In this document: in pieces, positions 47,120-58,007 of the stretch
How positions within the stretch are numbered: the first letter of the stretch is position 1
Layout: each line of letters starts with the position of its first letter
NCBI GenBank assembly: GCA_002104905.1
Contig: MCFE01000286.1
Coordinates: forward strand, 39,056 to 103,055
Origin: Basidiobolus meristosporus CBS 931.73
Taxonomy: Eukaryota > Basidiobolomycota > Basidiobolomycetes > Basidiobolales > Basidiobolaceae
Direction of reading: 5' to 3'
DNA: 64,000 bases
Position numbers and translations under genes: made by a program
The notes under the pieces: model-generated
Seen by the model: only the letters and a program-made list of their open reading frames with translations
Database searches by the model: none
What the model was told of the DNA's origin: nothing

Positions 47120-48568
47120 CTAGTGCAAGGGAATGCTTCGGGCAAATTGGAAAACATTTTTGGGATCGTATTTGTTCTTGATATGAACTAGTCTATCGAA
47201 GTTATCCCCATAGTAGATCTTCTTCCAGTCCTTTTCGTCGTTGTCAACGTAGTTTTGGTAGCCTTGGGGGAAGTCTGGATGAAGCGTATTATAAATTTCA
47301 TGAAGCCAAGGAAGACGTGTAGCATTGAAGACTCCGATTTGGATGCTAGAAATGGTATTGCGGTGGACAAAGGAGGTGGCATGGGTCGAGTGTCTGCCAA
47401 CTTGCCCTCCTTGCATATCAAACATGATGAAGGCCTGATTGTCAACCGATTTCATAATGTCATAGACTTTGTCGGCCACTTCTTTGGTCACCGGCTTCAC
47501 CAAATAACCTGATTTAGCCTTGAAATAGCTCTTGACTGATCTCCGTTGGGTTTTGGCCAAATCATCAACCGCCATATGGGGTCCGTTGGTAGCAAAATAT
47601 AGGAACGATTCGGGTAAAGTCATCTTTTGGTTAGTAATCAGCGAGGTCTTGGGGAGTTTCTCGATAATTTCTTGGAACAATTGTTTTTGCTTCGTTGGAT
47701 TGCCTGTTAAGATGGTTCCCGATACTCGAATTGCTCCGCCAGGTAAGATATGGAAAATTCCAGTAACTTCCCTGGGTGGGTTACTAGCAAACCATTCTTG
47801 AACCCCAATAAGCACGTCACTGAAGTTCCCTGCGCTAGTAGGATACGTGAGTGAGAAGACTGGGAACTTGTTAGGTGCGTGGAAATAACGGAATTGGAAC
47901 TTTGTCACAATGCCGTACGAGCTATGGCCTGCACCCAATAGAGCCCAGAACAAGTCTTTGTTCTTCTTTTTACTAGCAACAACAACATCCCCGGTAGCGG
48001 TAACCACCTCCATGGACTCTACTCTATCCAGCATTAGTCCATGAAGACGACTGTACAAACCATAGCCACCACCTAGGGTATGCCCACCAACTCCGATCTC
48101 TGGCTCGCTACCATGTGGGAGACCCACATTACGCTCTTTCCACAAGAAGTGCAAGAGCCTGCCTACCAATTGGCCAGCCTCAACCGAAACAGTACGATTG
48201 TTATCATCGAATTTGGTTTCGTGCATGTTGACCAAATCAACGACCATCTTGCCATCTTCACCTCCAAGTCCATAGCCCTCATAATCATGACCGCCGCTGC
48301 GAGCGACCACCTTCAGGTTGGTTTTGCTGGCACATCTCACTGCAAGCGCTACATCGTGAGTGCTTGTAGGGCGTACGATAACGGCTGGAGAAACCTCGGA
48401 GAGTCTGTCATTCCAGTTGAATCTTGCCTGGTCGTATCCGGTGTGTCCAGGAAGGAATACCTTATGGTGAATCTTATGCAAGCATCGGGCAATATCAGCG
48501 GAAAGTAGCGATGTGGCCAGACTGCCGGAAGTGGAGAGAAAAAGGAGCAAAGCGCTAGCTGCTTTCAT
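47120..48568 (-). CDS. Secreted FAD-linked oxidase (berberine-bridge-enzyme-like), intronless
   Basis: 482 codons from ATG 48568; an upstream in-frame extension has no ATG. Residues 1-20 form a signal peptide (MKAASALLLFLSTSGSLATS). The FAD-binding domain (PCMH type) has PAVIVRPTSTHDVALAVR and ARSGGHDYEGYG, where His94 is the usual 8-alpha-histidyl FAD anchor. It then has PHGSEPEIGVGGHTLGGGYG. In bicovalent family members a Cys two residues after Gly (G-x-C-P) also binds FAD; here that place is Glu155, so FAD is probably held by His only. The C-terminal BBE motif is YYGDNFDRLVHIKNKYDPKN followed by VFQFARSI. It is a likely sugar or phenolic oxidase that makes hydrogen peroxide; the substrate is not readable. 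No intron or disabling change. It could partner secreted oxidative enzymes such as the LPMO, but they are 20 kb apart. Confidence 0.9.
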   Translation of the reverse strand: MKAASALLLFLSTSGSLATSLLSADIARCLHKIHHKVFLPGHTGYDQARFNWNDRLSEVSPAVIVRPTSTHDVALAVRCASKTNLKVVARSGGHDYEGYGLGGEDGKMVVDLVNMHETKFDDNNRTVSVEAGQLVGRLLHFLWKERNVGLPHGSEPEIGVGGHTLGGGYGLYSRLHGLMLDRVESMEVVTATGDVVVASKKKNKDLFWALLGAGHSSYGIVTKFQFRYFHAPNKFPVFSLTYPTSAGNFSDVLIGVQEWFASNPPREVTGIFHILPGGAIRVSGTILTGNPTKQKQLFQEIIEKLPKTSLITNQKMTLPESFLYFATNGPHMAVDDLAKTQRRSVKSYFKAKSGYLVKPVTKEVADKVYDIMKSVDNQAFIMFDMQGGQVGRHSTHATSFVHRNTISSIQIGVFNATRLPWLHEIYNTLHPDFPQGYQNYVDNDEKDWKKIYYGDNFDRLVHIKNKYDPKNVFQFARSIPLH

Positions 48569-48629
48569 GTTGAATTCAGAGTCAGATCGGCTTGATGACT
48601 TGTCTTCATACCAGCCGCTCAAGCCGCCG

Positions 48630-48640
48630 CTTTTATATGC
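48630..48640 (-). promoter_or_regulatory. TATA box of the FAD oxidase gene
   Basis: On the minus strand CATATAAAAGC lies about 65-70 bases before ATG 48568, a normal distance for a TATA box allowing a short leader. Confidence 0.6.
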
Positions 48641-49751
48641 AACATGGACTTGGAAGGGTATTAGGAAAGCTTTACCGATACTGTAGAGCAGTATCTTCCA
48701 CCCTCCCCCAAATCAAAGAGTATTACCATAAAAGGTATACAGAAGTACATAGTTACCAGGATCGCCATCACAAATCTCCGACTACCAAACATCTACTAGA
48801 GATCGCGCCAAATGGGGTGGTTGGCGTATGCCAAAATTTACCACTCTTTCCACACCATATCGCTCCGACAGTGACCATTCTCATACCTATAAAGTACTGT
48901 TGACCAGGCTGGGAGAAGCCGATTTCTATTTGTCGTGGGTAGAAAAAGATGTCATCTAGAACTGGGCAACTTCCGAATCAGCTCCTATACAGAAGAGAAC
49001 AGGTTCATATATTGGGCTCTAGCCTGGACCATTCTATTATTGCTAAGGAAGTTACGGGTCGCTTGGTTGAAAGTTCCGGTTGAATCGGGTGCAGTAAAAA
49101 CTTTGAAACTTTTCGCATTGCTCAAAGTGCGCTAAAGGTTGCGTGGTTATCTGTTGTTATCCCGACCAACATAAACTGCTTTTTACTGCTGACCTTGATA
49201 TTTATCATGTCAGATCGAGTTACCCTGCAGGAACATAGCATAACAAATATTTGTTATCCGTGAGTACCTTTTACAAATCTTAATGTGGGAGAGCATGCAA
49301 TGACTCTCAGGCGGCTATTTTCGGGGTTATGGACTGAGATTATTTGGCAGTGAATAGCACAAAACCAAACCCGGCAAAATGAAGCATGGTCGCTTTTACC
49401 ATATTTATCAGCGCAGTAAGATCAGGCGTATACCAAATTTATTATACGCGCTCAAGTAGCATACCTTGAAAATATGGCTACTTGTATTGCATTGGCAAAA
49501 TAGGCAGTTGAATTTGGGCTCTTCTTAGACGCCTTAAATCCCGACCTCTCCTTGTGATTAGTAGCTAGCGCTGACAAATATGTTATTATTCTGAGTTGCA
49601 GTGTCTAGTATAGCTACTGCCCATAAAAACATTGAAATCATGTATTATCCAAAGAAAAGACATGCTTTTCTGATTGCCAACTCTGATGTAGTGACCTGGT
49701 GTGTATTTTAACAGATAACCCAAACCTTCTTTCCAAAAACAACTCAACCTT
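48641..49751. other. Intergenic, nothing recognised
   Basis: Upstream flank of the oxidase gene, then A/T-rich DNA. No genes or repeats recognised. Confidence 0.35.
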
Positions 49752-50095
49752 GTCAGGGTTTTGGAGATATTGGAAGTGATTAGTACAATATGTGGATTTT
49801 GTGGTTTTCACTTGATGGTTTATTGAATGTAGAAGTAGTATTTATTCTTTTACATGGTATTGGCAGTGAAAACACATAGACTATGTTGAGGAAGGTCCCA
49901 ACACCATATGTGCAAAATCTGGGGTTGCTTGGACATCTTTGAGAAATATCATGTTGTGGGTACTCAATGTTTTGGCAAAAATATTCCAAGTAAATCCCAA
50001 CAAGGAATTTAGTCAGAACTCCCTAAGGCTTGTAGGTAAAGATATAAATGACTAAGTAAGGTAAATATATAGGTGTAATTACAAAATTTACAACA
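49752..50095 (-). repeat. Old LTR (family A)
   Basis: Reads GTCAGGGTTTTGGAGATATTGGAAGTGATT... to AAATTTACAACA. It keeps the internal GGGTACTCAATGTTTTGGC segment that the shortest LTRs lack. About 15 percent diverged from the younger copies. Confidence 0.85.
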
Positions 50096-50169
50096 GATAA
50101 CAGAGTGTGTAGCTGAGGGGTGTTGGTAGATAAGTCAAGGAGAAGAAATGTCAACACTTGTGTACTCAA
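50096..50169 (-). mobile_element. LINE 3' region fragment, left part
   Basis: Words ACAGAGTGTGTAGCTGAGGGG and AGATAAGTCAAGGAGAAG match the LINE tail at 58,025-58,110. It is interrupted by the next solo LTR and continues at 50,494 (CTCAAGTCACTGCTCAGCAG). Confidence 0.7.
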
Positions 50170-50493
50170 TGTTGTAATTATAAAGTTGTCACAAAGATAT
50201 TCATGCTAGCTTAGTCACATAGATCTTATTCTGTAATTAGCATTCTGTCCTACCCAAATTTCTTGTTGGGATTTACTTAGAATATTCTCACTTATCTTCT
50301 CAAAGTGGTCCAAAAGACCCCACACTTTACACACATATTTTTGGGACCTTCTTTAGCAAACTATATATGCTATCCGTCTTACTTCATCAAAAGTATAAAT
50401 ACCATACTTTTGAGCAATTAATATACAGGTGTATATCAGGTAAATCCTCAAGTACTCCACATCACTTCCAATACTCCTCAGAATATTGCAACA
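50170..50493 (+). repeat. Solo LTR (family B) in LINE sequence
   Basis: 324 bases, TGTTGTAATTATAAAG...ATTGCAACA. Target duplication CTCAA (50165-50169 and 50494-50498). Contains the AGTATAAATACC inverted repeat (50386-50414). Confidence 0.92.
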
Positions 50494-51768
50494 CTCAAGT
50501 CACTGCTCAGCAGTAAGGGGGATAGTAACCTCTATGAAAAATAACCATGACAATCCCATCAAAAGACTGTCACAAAACTTAAATCCTGCAACTAAGCAGT
50601 ATTGATGCCATTGTGATACCATGCAAAGAGCATTAAAAAGTTGCACCTCAGATTTCTCAAAAACTTGGTCAAGATCTTTCATCACAACAGTCCATAAGTT
50701 GCTGTTGTTTGGTTCTCTGCCAATTCTCTCACTTTCTGATCATGGGCACTCAATCACCTCCTACATTTGTGTACATTCATTGGCTATTGCCTCTTTTTCA
50801 CACTTCTTACTTCCTGACTCAACCAATGCTCTTACTTTTCATGCATACAAATTGGTTTATTTCTGTTATATCTTCCATTGTAACTCAATTACCAGCTGTA
50901 CTGACCCATGTAAGTCCCTATACCAATGTTAACATTAAGCCTAACCTTGCACTCTATGAGTAATTCCATTAAAATCCTCCATTCAATAAGTGTTTCTGCT
51001 GCCCAGCAACTATATGCGGGTGGCTGAACCAGAATCCGCAGAAGACAACCATCATCAAGTAGTGAGGTGGATCTCGTGGCAAACAGACACTTTAAATAAG
51101 ATTGTGTATGCACTAGTCGGGGAATGAGACAATGAATGATAAGTACCCTTAGTTTTTATTGGTAAATACATCTGTCACGCATTGAACTAGCCAACAAATA
51201 GAAAGTCTGCCAAATTCTCCCAATGCGTCTGCTTGTTAAATCTGCAACTGAAATTAGCGAGAAAGGCGCGGATCATGGTATGGGTGTATGCACCTGGCGT
51301 TGACCACCTTAAATGCCAGAAGCAATGCATTGATACCACCCGATGTACAAAGTCCACTATTTGGTTGATAAACTAAGGTAAGAGAAAGCTTCATGATTGA
51401 GTTGGAGCAAAGTAAGGTTAGCCTGACTACATTTAACTACTGCAATAGGTGCTAAAATACATTTTTACTGTTGCCGTCTTAACCCTTTAGACAATTGCTC
51501 TGCTTACAAGTAGCATAAGCAACTAATCAATTTATTGACTACTACGTGGCAAAAAAGCTCCACGCGCTTGGCTTTTTCTCTCATCAGTCTTGAAAGAATT
51601 GATGTTACACATCAGCTGTGGATAGCAACTTGCTGACTTTTGTCTCAATTTAGTCTCCTAAATCCGGGATTTTGTGTGCATCTATTATGCAAAGGGTTAT
51701 TGAATGTAAACTCTGTTGCTGTTTTTTTCAAAATGATAGAAGCACGAAGTAAATATACTTCAGGGGCT
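50494..51768. other. LINE fragment end, then unidentified DNA
   Basis: The first about 60 bases continue the LINE tail. The rest has short frames on both strands with no recognised similarity. Confidence 0.35.
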
Positions 51769-52321
51769 TTAGCCTTCAAAGTACTTAGCTTGAATGCTAA
51801 CGGTATTCCAAGAATATTTGGCATATACCAATACTTCGCTCTTATTTTCGGTAATACGCGCTACTTCCGAAGCTTTGAGCTGTTGGAGTAATATTGCTTG
51901 GTCTACGGTATCCTTGATAAAGCCGTGACGAATGATTTCCCCTGCACAGACGGCACTAAATGTAGCAACGGTCTTAATGCGCAAGTCAGTCTGAGCACCA
52001 AAGGATACATAGCCACCGAAGGCGCTCAGGGTCCACGCCAACTGAGAGTGGCGCTTTTGATATCTCCTACACGCTGGTATAGGTCTTTGAGACCTCGGGC
52101 TCGCCTACGCTATCACTTTGATAGGCGGCATAAAAGGTGAGAGTAATAAACTCGTTTTCAGCTAGCTGCTTGGCGTAAATGATCGCGGTCTGCTCCTTCC
52201 GTCCTGTCATCGGGTATGAGATAACGATGCTTACGATTGGGAACTGACTTAGCTGATAGGTGGAGATCACTAACGATGGTAATACCGTTGCGGGGGAAGG
52301 TGACCTTTTGCGCTTGGCCAT
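51769..52321 (-). pseudogene. Alpha/beta-hydrolase (dienelactone hydrolase/YcjY-like) pseudogene
   Basis: From ATG 52321 one frame gives KVTFPRNGITIVSDLHLSA. Another then reads FPIVSIVISYPMTGRKEQTA, IYAKQLAENEFITLTFYAAY and QSDSVGEPEV. This is the layout of bacterial-type YcjY/X-Pro-peptidase-like hydrolases (VSHPMTGVKEQTAGLYA, FDASYQGESGGEPR). Downstream (about 52,020-51,850) reads LSAFGGYVSFGAQTDLRIKT, VATFSAVCAGEIIRHGF and a DQAILLQQLKASEVAR helix, the region after the nucleophile elbow. The nucleophile Cys/Ser site (GxCxGG) reads LSAFGG, so the catalytic residue is lost. At least two frame changes. The family is common in bacteria and in some fungi. Confidence 0.8.
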
Positions 52322-54349
52322 GATAACTATAGATAGATTGCCTGTTACCCTTTTAAAATGTAGCATTTGTTCGAAAATTACCGATTACCAACCTTAATAA
52401 GATTGTTAGCATTACCGCAGTGATTTCCGTTCGATCATTGAAACTGATTCGATTTGCCTTCATTCTGATGGAGGTATAAGCCACGCTGTTGTATTGACTT
52501 CATCATCCGATGAACAGGATCCTAAAAAGAGCGCACTGCCCACTTACAGAGGCGAAGTGGCAGGGCTACAGCATTTTCGGTGGTCCTTGGCACCCAATTA
52601 CTCAGGTGAGGCGCCTCACCCTTTGCCTCTCGTGCTCTCTGTCTGACCGACTCTTGTAAGCTCTTTTGCAAGTCTTCGAATGAAAGACTGGCTTCTCTGC
52701 ACAACTCACTGACGTCTGCCGAGCTTATTGTGACACAGGTTGCGTACCCCCTGAAGCGCAAGTACCGAGCGCCGCAATTCTTTAGGGGTCAACTTCATCC
52801 AAGGTAGTCGGATAGGGCACGACACTCTTGAAGTTCTCCACTTTCTGGCTGGCTTTACACCTATAGCTTTCGGTGCAAGTGCATATTGACAATGTGAAAG
52901 GATTTACTATGCATTATAGGGGATACATAAGCTCTAATTAAGTCAAATACAGCTTTTACATACAAATGAAATAATGCAACATAATGATGGTTCATGTGCG
53001 TGTAGCGACCATCAGAAACATGGATCTGGATTAATAAACATCCTGAAAGTTCACATATCATGTTATTTATCAACCTATATATAATTGCCAATTAGATTTT
53101 TCATATTCATACTATAACAAGCAAGCCCCATATAACATACTATATTCTGTGCACTGTACCATCTCTAATAAGAACACATATATACACTGCTTACCCTAAA
53201 TGATGATAAAGTGTATTGCACCATAAAGAGAGTATTTGAGTATCAAGGATAATTTTCAACAAACATCATTAATTTTATCCTTGAATCACAATAATGACAA
53301 TGCTTAGGGTAATGTCCTACCTTATGAAGCCATTCTGGATAGCAGGATGAAAGCTGAGATTAAAGAATTATGGCTAGTTTAAGAATCCTTTGGTCCAGTT
53401 GTATTCAGGACTTCCTGGTTAAACAAAGAAACAATAAGGATTGTTGCAGTGCTGAGATCCAGAATTATTGGCTGCAAAACTCTACAAGAAAGAGTTGATT
53501 GTCACATTCTACAGCTTTTACTAAGATAGAAACACTCAGATGATATATTACTATACACCTTTTCAAAGTATATTGAAATAGTACAGCTTATTTGAATAAT
53601 ATGGAATTTCTAGCAATACTGCTATGAAAATTTGGATTGACAATTTTAGCACTATTTTCAATGGTCTCCTCAAGTAATATCTCTACACAAAATTTAAATA
53701 TTACAATCCGTAGGTTATTGATTATTTATATAGCAAAGTTTGTTCAAGTTGGATCGAGAGAAGCACTATAAACATTGGAATCTAGTTTCCATTACCATTT
53801 TACAGTTACCATAATTTTTCAACTTGGATCAAGAGAAGCATTGGAATTTAACTTTGAATAAAACTATATACCATTTTGAAGATCCACTTGAGCTAAGAGA
53901 TCTATGCCTGCTTGTCAGCTAAACAGATATTATTGGTGTCAGAATGGATACATCAAATGCGAAATTCCGTGGTAAACTGGTAGGGTAACAGATAGTCAAG
54001 CTGCAATCTCACGCATATTACCTCACCACACCACAGTCCAGCATAGAAAGCCAATGCACCCGCTGCTTCAACACGTGGAGTGAATGATGAGACAGCAACT
54101 ATCCTGATCTTACCGAAGCTTGATTTCCTCACCTATGCATTGGAGAAGATGCGCATGCTAACCCACATGCATGGCATGAGCAACATTGTACCATCCGTGT
54201 ATGCGTGTGATTGGTTGTCTTCTACATTATAATGCATGATGAGCGAGCTATACACAGCGATTGACAAACAGCCAACTCATTATTCTTCTCTTTACAATAA
54301 AGATACTGGGACAAATCAAAAAGTGATGTAATATCATCGTTCAATTGCT
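52322..54349. other. Intergenic with one unidentified ORF
   Basis: A minus-strand frame at 52761-52522 reads YATCVTISSADVSELCREAS and a helical FEDLQKSLQESVRQRAREAK, preceded in another frame by MKLTPKELRRSVLALQ near 52,797; it looks like a small decayed coding region but no family is recognised. From 52,850 the DNA is A/T-rich, and some words near 53,300-53,500 recall copia RT weakly. The GNAT promoter should lie at the right end. Confidence 0.35.
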
Positions 54350-55150
54350 ATGTATCATATCGAGGCAATGCTCATGAGATCACACGTAGACTGTGGCAAA
54401 ATCAACGCTCTAGATACTCCTCATTTAGCTATATATAACACTCCATATCCTGGCTTTTCTGACGCAAATCCCACTCTTCTTAATACAGAATCAAGCAAAG
54501 CGTCCACACAGACTGATTGTAATTTAGATAGGTCCAACAACCACTCAGCAATGGTATATCAAATCAGAATCGTCAAAGATGAAGAAGGAATTAACCAAAT
54601 CCAAAGACTTCTTTACACGGTCTACATTGAGGAGGGCAAATGGAAGTTCAACCCTGCCAATCCAGCTGGGATAAGGATTGTGGACCATATGCTAATTGAC
54701 AACCGGGATGATATTGCGACATACTTTGGTGCATTCAGCAACAAGAAACTAATCGGCTGTTGCCGAATCTGTCCAAGACATGAAGGTTTATTTGAGATAC
54801 AGAATTACAATAGCAAAACTTTGAACCTACTGAATGCAAAGAACTTGGTGGAGGGTTCAAGGAGTGCGGTACTACCTGAGTATAGACAGCATGGAGTATT
54901 TCGTACTATGTTTCATGAAGTTCTCCAATACTGCTATCAACGAGATCTTTTGCTGTTTGTTTCTACCAGTTCAAATGAACTTCGACGTATTTTTCGAATT
55001 ATCGACTTTCCAATTGTTGAGGATTTCACATTCAAATATGAATCCCACGACCCAAAAGAGTGCCAACTCTTTGTGGCTAAATCCCGATCGGACTTACTGC
55101 ATAGTATTTCAAAACTTTGCCCCACAGTTCCACTACGTAGTCATCTCTAA
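54350..55150 (+). CDS. GNAT-fold protein similar to autoinducer/N-acyl amino acid synthases
   Basis: Single exon, 266 codons from ATG 54350; a second ATG at 54551 would give a 199-residue protein starting MVYQIRIVKDEEG and fits the domain better. In order: INQIQRLLYTVYIEEGKWKF (helix 1 and the YxVYxEE motif), a loop IRIVDHMLID, the central strand ATYFGAFSNKKLIGCCRICP, then LVEGSRSAVLPEYRQHGVFR (acceptor strand and the P-loop-like acyl-CoA site) and LLLFVSTSSNELRRIFRII. This matches the layout of LuxI-like and bacterial long-chain N-acyl amino acid synthases (EVSRLxVLPEYRxxGV). It has no intron. The extra 67 N-terminal residues are unlike the domain and may be a fungal extension or untranslated. 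Function and substrate are inferred from fold only. Confidence 0.75.
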   Translation: MYHIEAMLMRSHVDCGKINALDTPHLAIYNTPYPGFSDANPTLLNTESSKASTQTDCNLDRSNNHSAMVYQIRIVKDEEGINQIQRLLYTVYIEEGKWKFNPANPAGIRIVDHMLIDNRDDIATYFGAFSNKKLIGCCRICPRHEGLFEIQNYNSKTLNLLNAKNLVEGSRSAVLPEYRQHGVFRTMFHEVLQYCYQRDLLLFVSTSSNELRRIFRIIDFPIVEDFTFKYESHDPKECQLFVAKSRSDLLHSISKLCPTVPLRSHL

Positions 55151-55813
55151 GCTTGATAAACTAACCTAACTGATATTTTATTCTATTTTATAATATTCTA
55201 TCTTTGATTAATGATTAATTGCACCTTATTTTATATTAACCCAACTGTTTAACAATACATGGTTATACAACTTACATATTATCCTAGCTTTTGATCTGTG
55301 TATGCATTTAATGAGGTCCTGATATTTTCCTGCTCCACTATTTAGCATTCATACATATGATTTTCTATCAATTAAAATATCATAAAGCAAATTAACAAGC
55401 ACAAGAATGACTATCTAATATAAAGCCATCCTGTAGGCTCATCTACTATGGCTAAAATTTAAGTACATTAGACTTGTTATCTTTTGTTGTGCTAGATCAT
55501 TCTTAGCATGCTACACTCCAGATAGTTCTTGAGCATTTCAGAGCATTCATCATTTTTCTGTTGCTTGTCCTATGCTGAACTTTACAATTATCTTTAATCA
55601 ACTTATAGTACATTACTTTTTGTTCTGCTACTATACTTCTCCATACCTTACCATATCTGACTCTCTTGATAGAAATATTGGAAAATACAAATACACTGTA
55701 GTTATTGATATTTGAGCTATTTCTTGATATGCATTTTTTGTCAGATTTGACAAAATCAACTTAATGATCAGAGCATAATAAAGTGATTTGGAGATGATGT
55801 GGCATGCTCATAT
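55151..55813. other. Intergenic A/T-rich, nothing recognised
   Basis: 3' flank of the GNAT gene with no recognised feature. Confidence 0.35.
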
Positions 55814-56345
55814 TGTGGTAGATTTTGTAATTGCACCAAAATGCTTACCAAATTTGGTTCATAGATCATAGACTATGGATCTAAAAGAAATCTCACTAAA
55901 TTACTAGTCAGGATTTAATTGCAATATTTTGCCAATATCATCAGGTATCTAGCCCATGAAATATCTCCAAGCTATGCAAACCACCTCTGGCTTAGCACAC
56001 ATGCTCTTGGTACCTCCCTGAGCACAATATATATGTTTGCTCTGCTATTATCATATAAATGTATAGCCACCTCTTTTACACCTAAAAATCATCAAATGAA
56101 AGCCATTTAGTATATTTGCTCTCCTAATCATTTCTAACATCCTCAAACCCTAACTTTGAGTTGTGTGCCCTAAGCTGCTGCTACATGGTCTATCTACTAC
56201 CATTATTACTTTGATTTTTCCCTTAGCCAAAAAGCTGGATGGAACTAGAAACTAAGTCTGGAAGGCAACAATGAATGTGGTGATACAGGAAATGGGCCGT
56301 TAAGACTTATCATAGCATTAAGACTTCTTCTACAGCACCTTCAGG
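55814..56345 (+). mobile_element. Ancient copia relic: 5' LTR plus gag start
   Basis: 55,814-56,155 follows the plus-orientation LTR word by word but heavily mutated (GATTTTGTAATTGCACC, TTAGCACACATGCTCTTGG, CATATAAATGTATAGCCACCTC). A decayed primer site lies near 56,158-56,176. At 56,225-56,305 the plus strand reads AKKLDGTRN, stop, VWKATMNVVIQEMG, the gag LDGSNYQVWK block. It breaks off near 56,345. Confidence 0.7.
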
Positions 56346-56563
56346 AGGGTATTCATCTCACATAACAGTATCCCAAAGTTGGAACCCATTGGATTCTCAG
56401 CTGGCATTTTGCAGGTATTTTGGCAGAATATTGTTGGATTGGGGAGGATAATTATCACTAAAGGGTGGAACCTTTATTTATATCATAAATAATGAAGCCA
56501 AGTTTGAATATGAATATCTGAGATGCAGAAAGCCTACAAGATAAACTTGGACTTTGCTGTTTC

Positions 56564-56845
56564 CTAAATATCCTCAATTTCATAGTCTTGAGGAGAATAT
56601 AGCAATACTGCATATTCACCATGGAGTTTCTTGAGGAAGTTTGTGACTTGAAGGGAAGGACAATTTTTCAACAAACTAGTATATCTTTTGAGAAGTTCTA
56701 TTCCCAGAGAGAATGGTACAAAGAGTGGAAATTCTAAATGATGTTTGAACATGTGCTCTGAAAGCTCCCAATCCAGCATATTCTTGACTTCTTCTGCAAA
56801 ATCTTCAACAATATCCTTTTCAAGAATAACCTCTAAGAGATCCAT
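56564..56845 (-). pseudogene. Diverged LINE ORF1 fragment
   Basis: Minus-strand frame: LEVILEKDIVEDFAEEVKN, MLDWELSEHMFKHHLEFPLF and GIELLKRYTSLLKNCPS. It parallels the ORF1 C-terminal part of the LINE at 61,120-60,870 (LEVILDQNIADPFVAFVEKN, LNWLKTDFK, and the LSFFAAIKR helix). Low identity indicates an older relative of that LINE. Confidence 0.6.
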
Positions 56846-56954
56846 GGCAGTGTACAGAATGCATATAATATTAGGTATATGAATACCTTGATCCTTGGGG
56901 TGTTTTCTTTGTTCTAGTATTGCAAGATAAGAGTTTGGGGGATGATAATCACCA

Positions 56955-57110
56955 AATTGTTAAGGGAGACAGTCACCTACAGGTGAAATCTTTATTTCAA
57001 CTGAAGCAAAGAAGCCAGCTCTACTGTGGTAGCTTTAATAGAAGAGTGTGTAGCTGAGGGGAATCTGTAGGTAAATCTATAAGGAGAGACAATGATTCTT
57101 CAGTGCTTGT
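56955..57110 (-). mobile_element. LINE 3' terminus, diverged copy
   Basis: TTAAGGGAGACAGTCACC, then TACAGGTGAAATCTTTATTTC and AGAGTGTGTAGCTGAGGGG. It matches the tail at 57,944-58,060; the terminal TTAGGG has decayed to TTAAGGG. Confidence 0.8.
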
Positions 57111-57943
57111 TGTATCCAAAAGAAAAGTGTAATAAAATGTTTGAATGAGTTAACTGAGCCTAAGTGACAACTAAGTGCAGAATCTTAGAATTGTCAAGAG
57201 TGACAGAAATATTAGCAGGGAGGTTCTGGTCTAACATTTGTGTTTATATAGAGCTGTGTTGGGCTATAAAGGCAACAGAGTAGGTTTGCTATGCAGGCTA
57301 GGCTTAGTGTTCTTGAGAGTGCTAGATATGCTAAGCTTGGGAAGAAATTAGAATGGATTTGTTGAATTCCTAATTTTGTTGAGACATGCACTAAACCAAA
57401 ATGTTCAGTAAACTTTATTTATACTTTTCTGATTGAGTTGCATTAGTAAGCGCCAAGAGACTGGACTAATTGAAATCTGTTGGGGTGTTGATAGGTGCAT
57501 AAGATAGATGAAAAAATGCATCATTAATCAGCTGATGTCTTGGCAACTGCTAAGTGAGTTGGATAAATCTCAGATGACTAATCACTTGGAAAGGCATTAG
57601 CAGATCAGTTGAGGACATGTAATGTCCACATGTAAATTGATCAGGTGTGACAGCTAAATATAGATTCTGAGAAGTGATAAAATAAACCATAACAGGATTA
57701 GTTATGCTTGGTTAGGGAAATCAGTTAGGGTACTATATTTTCTAACAGAGTGATATTGGCCAATTTTAAATGTTGATGCACAACAGTGCTCAAGAACAGT
57801 TCAGTGAGAAAGTAGCAAGAGAGCAGAATGACTTGTGAACACATTATGAGGAATGTGATAGATTGATATTTATCATAAGAGTGTTAAGGAAGTCACCAGT
57901 GTGAATCTTATTACTATGACAGTATCTAGAGCCAGTATCTGAG
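57111..57943 (-). mobile_element. LINE-derived relic
   Basis: The right part (about 57,775-57,900) matches the ORF2 3' end of the LINE (CAGTGCTCAAGA, GACTTGTGAACA, ATGAGG, GTGATA) with gaps. The left part is not assignable. Confidence 0.5.
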
Positions 57944-58007
57944 TTAGGGGGGGAGACAGTCACCAACAGGTGAAATCTTTATTTCAGTTGAAACAAAGAA
58001 GCCAGCG
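57944..58007 (-). promoter_or_regulatory. LINE 3' end: AATAAA, terminal hairpin, telomere junction
   Basis: On the minus strand: AAATAAAG, then TTTCACCTGTTGGTGAC (5-bp stem TCACC/GGTGA, 4-base loop), then TGTCTCCCCCC and TAAC. The same stem recurs at every LINE tail here with different loops. Confidence 0.75.

Noticed and set aside
48569..48622. 18-codon N-terminal extension of the FAD oxidase
   Set aside because: It has no ATG (starts at TTG) and would bury the signal peptide; ATG 48568 is preferred.
53300..53520. Possible copia RT remnant
   Set aside because: Only scattered similar words (for example a KAEIKEL stretch); too weak to annotate.
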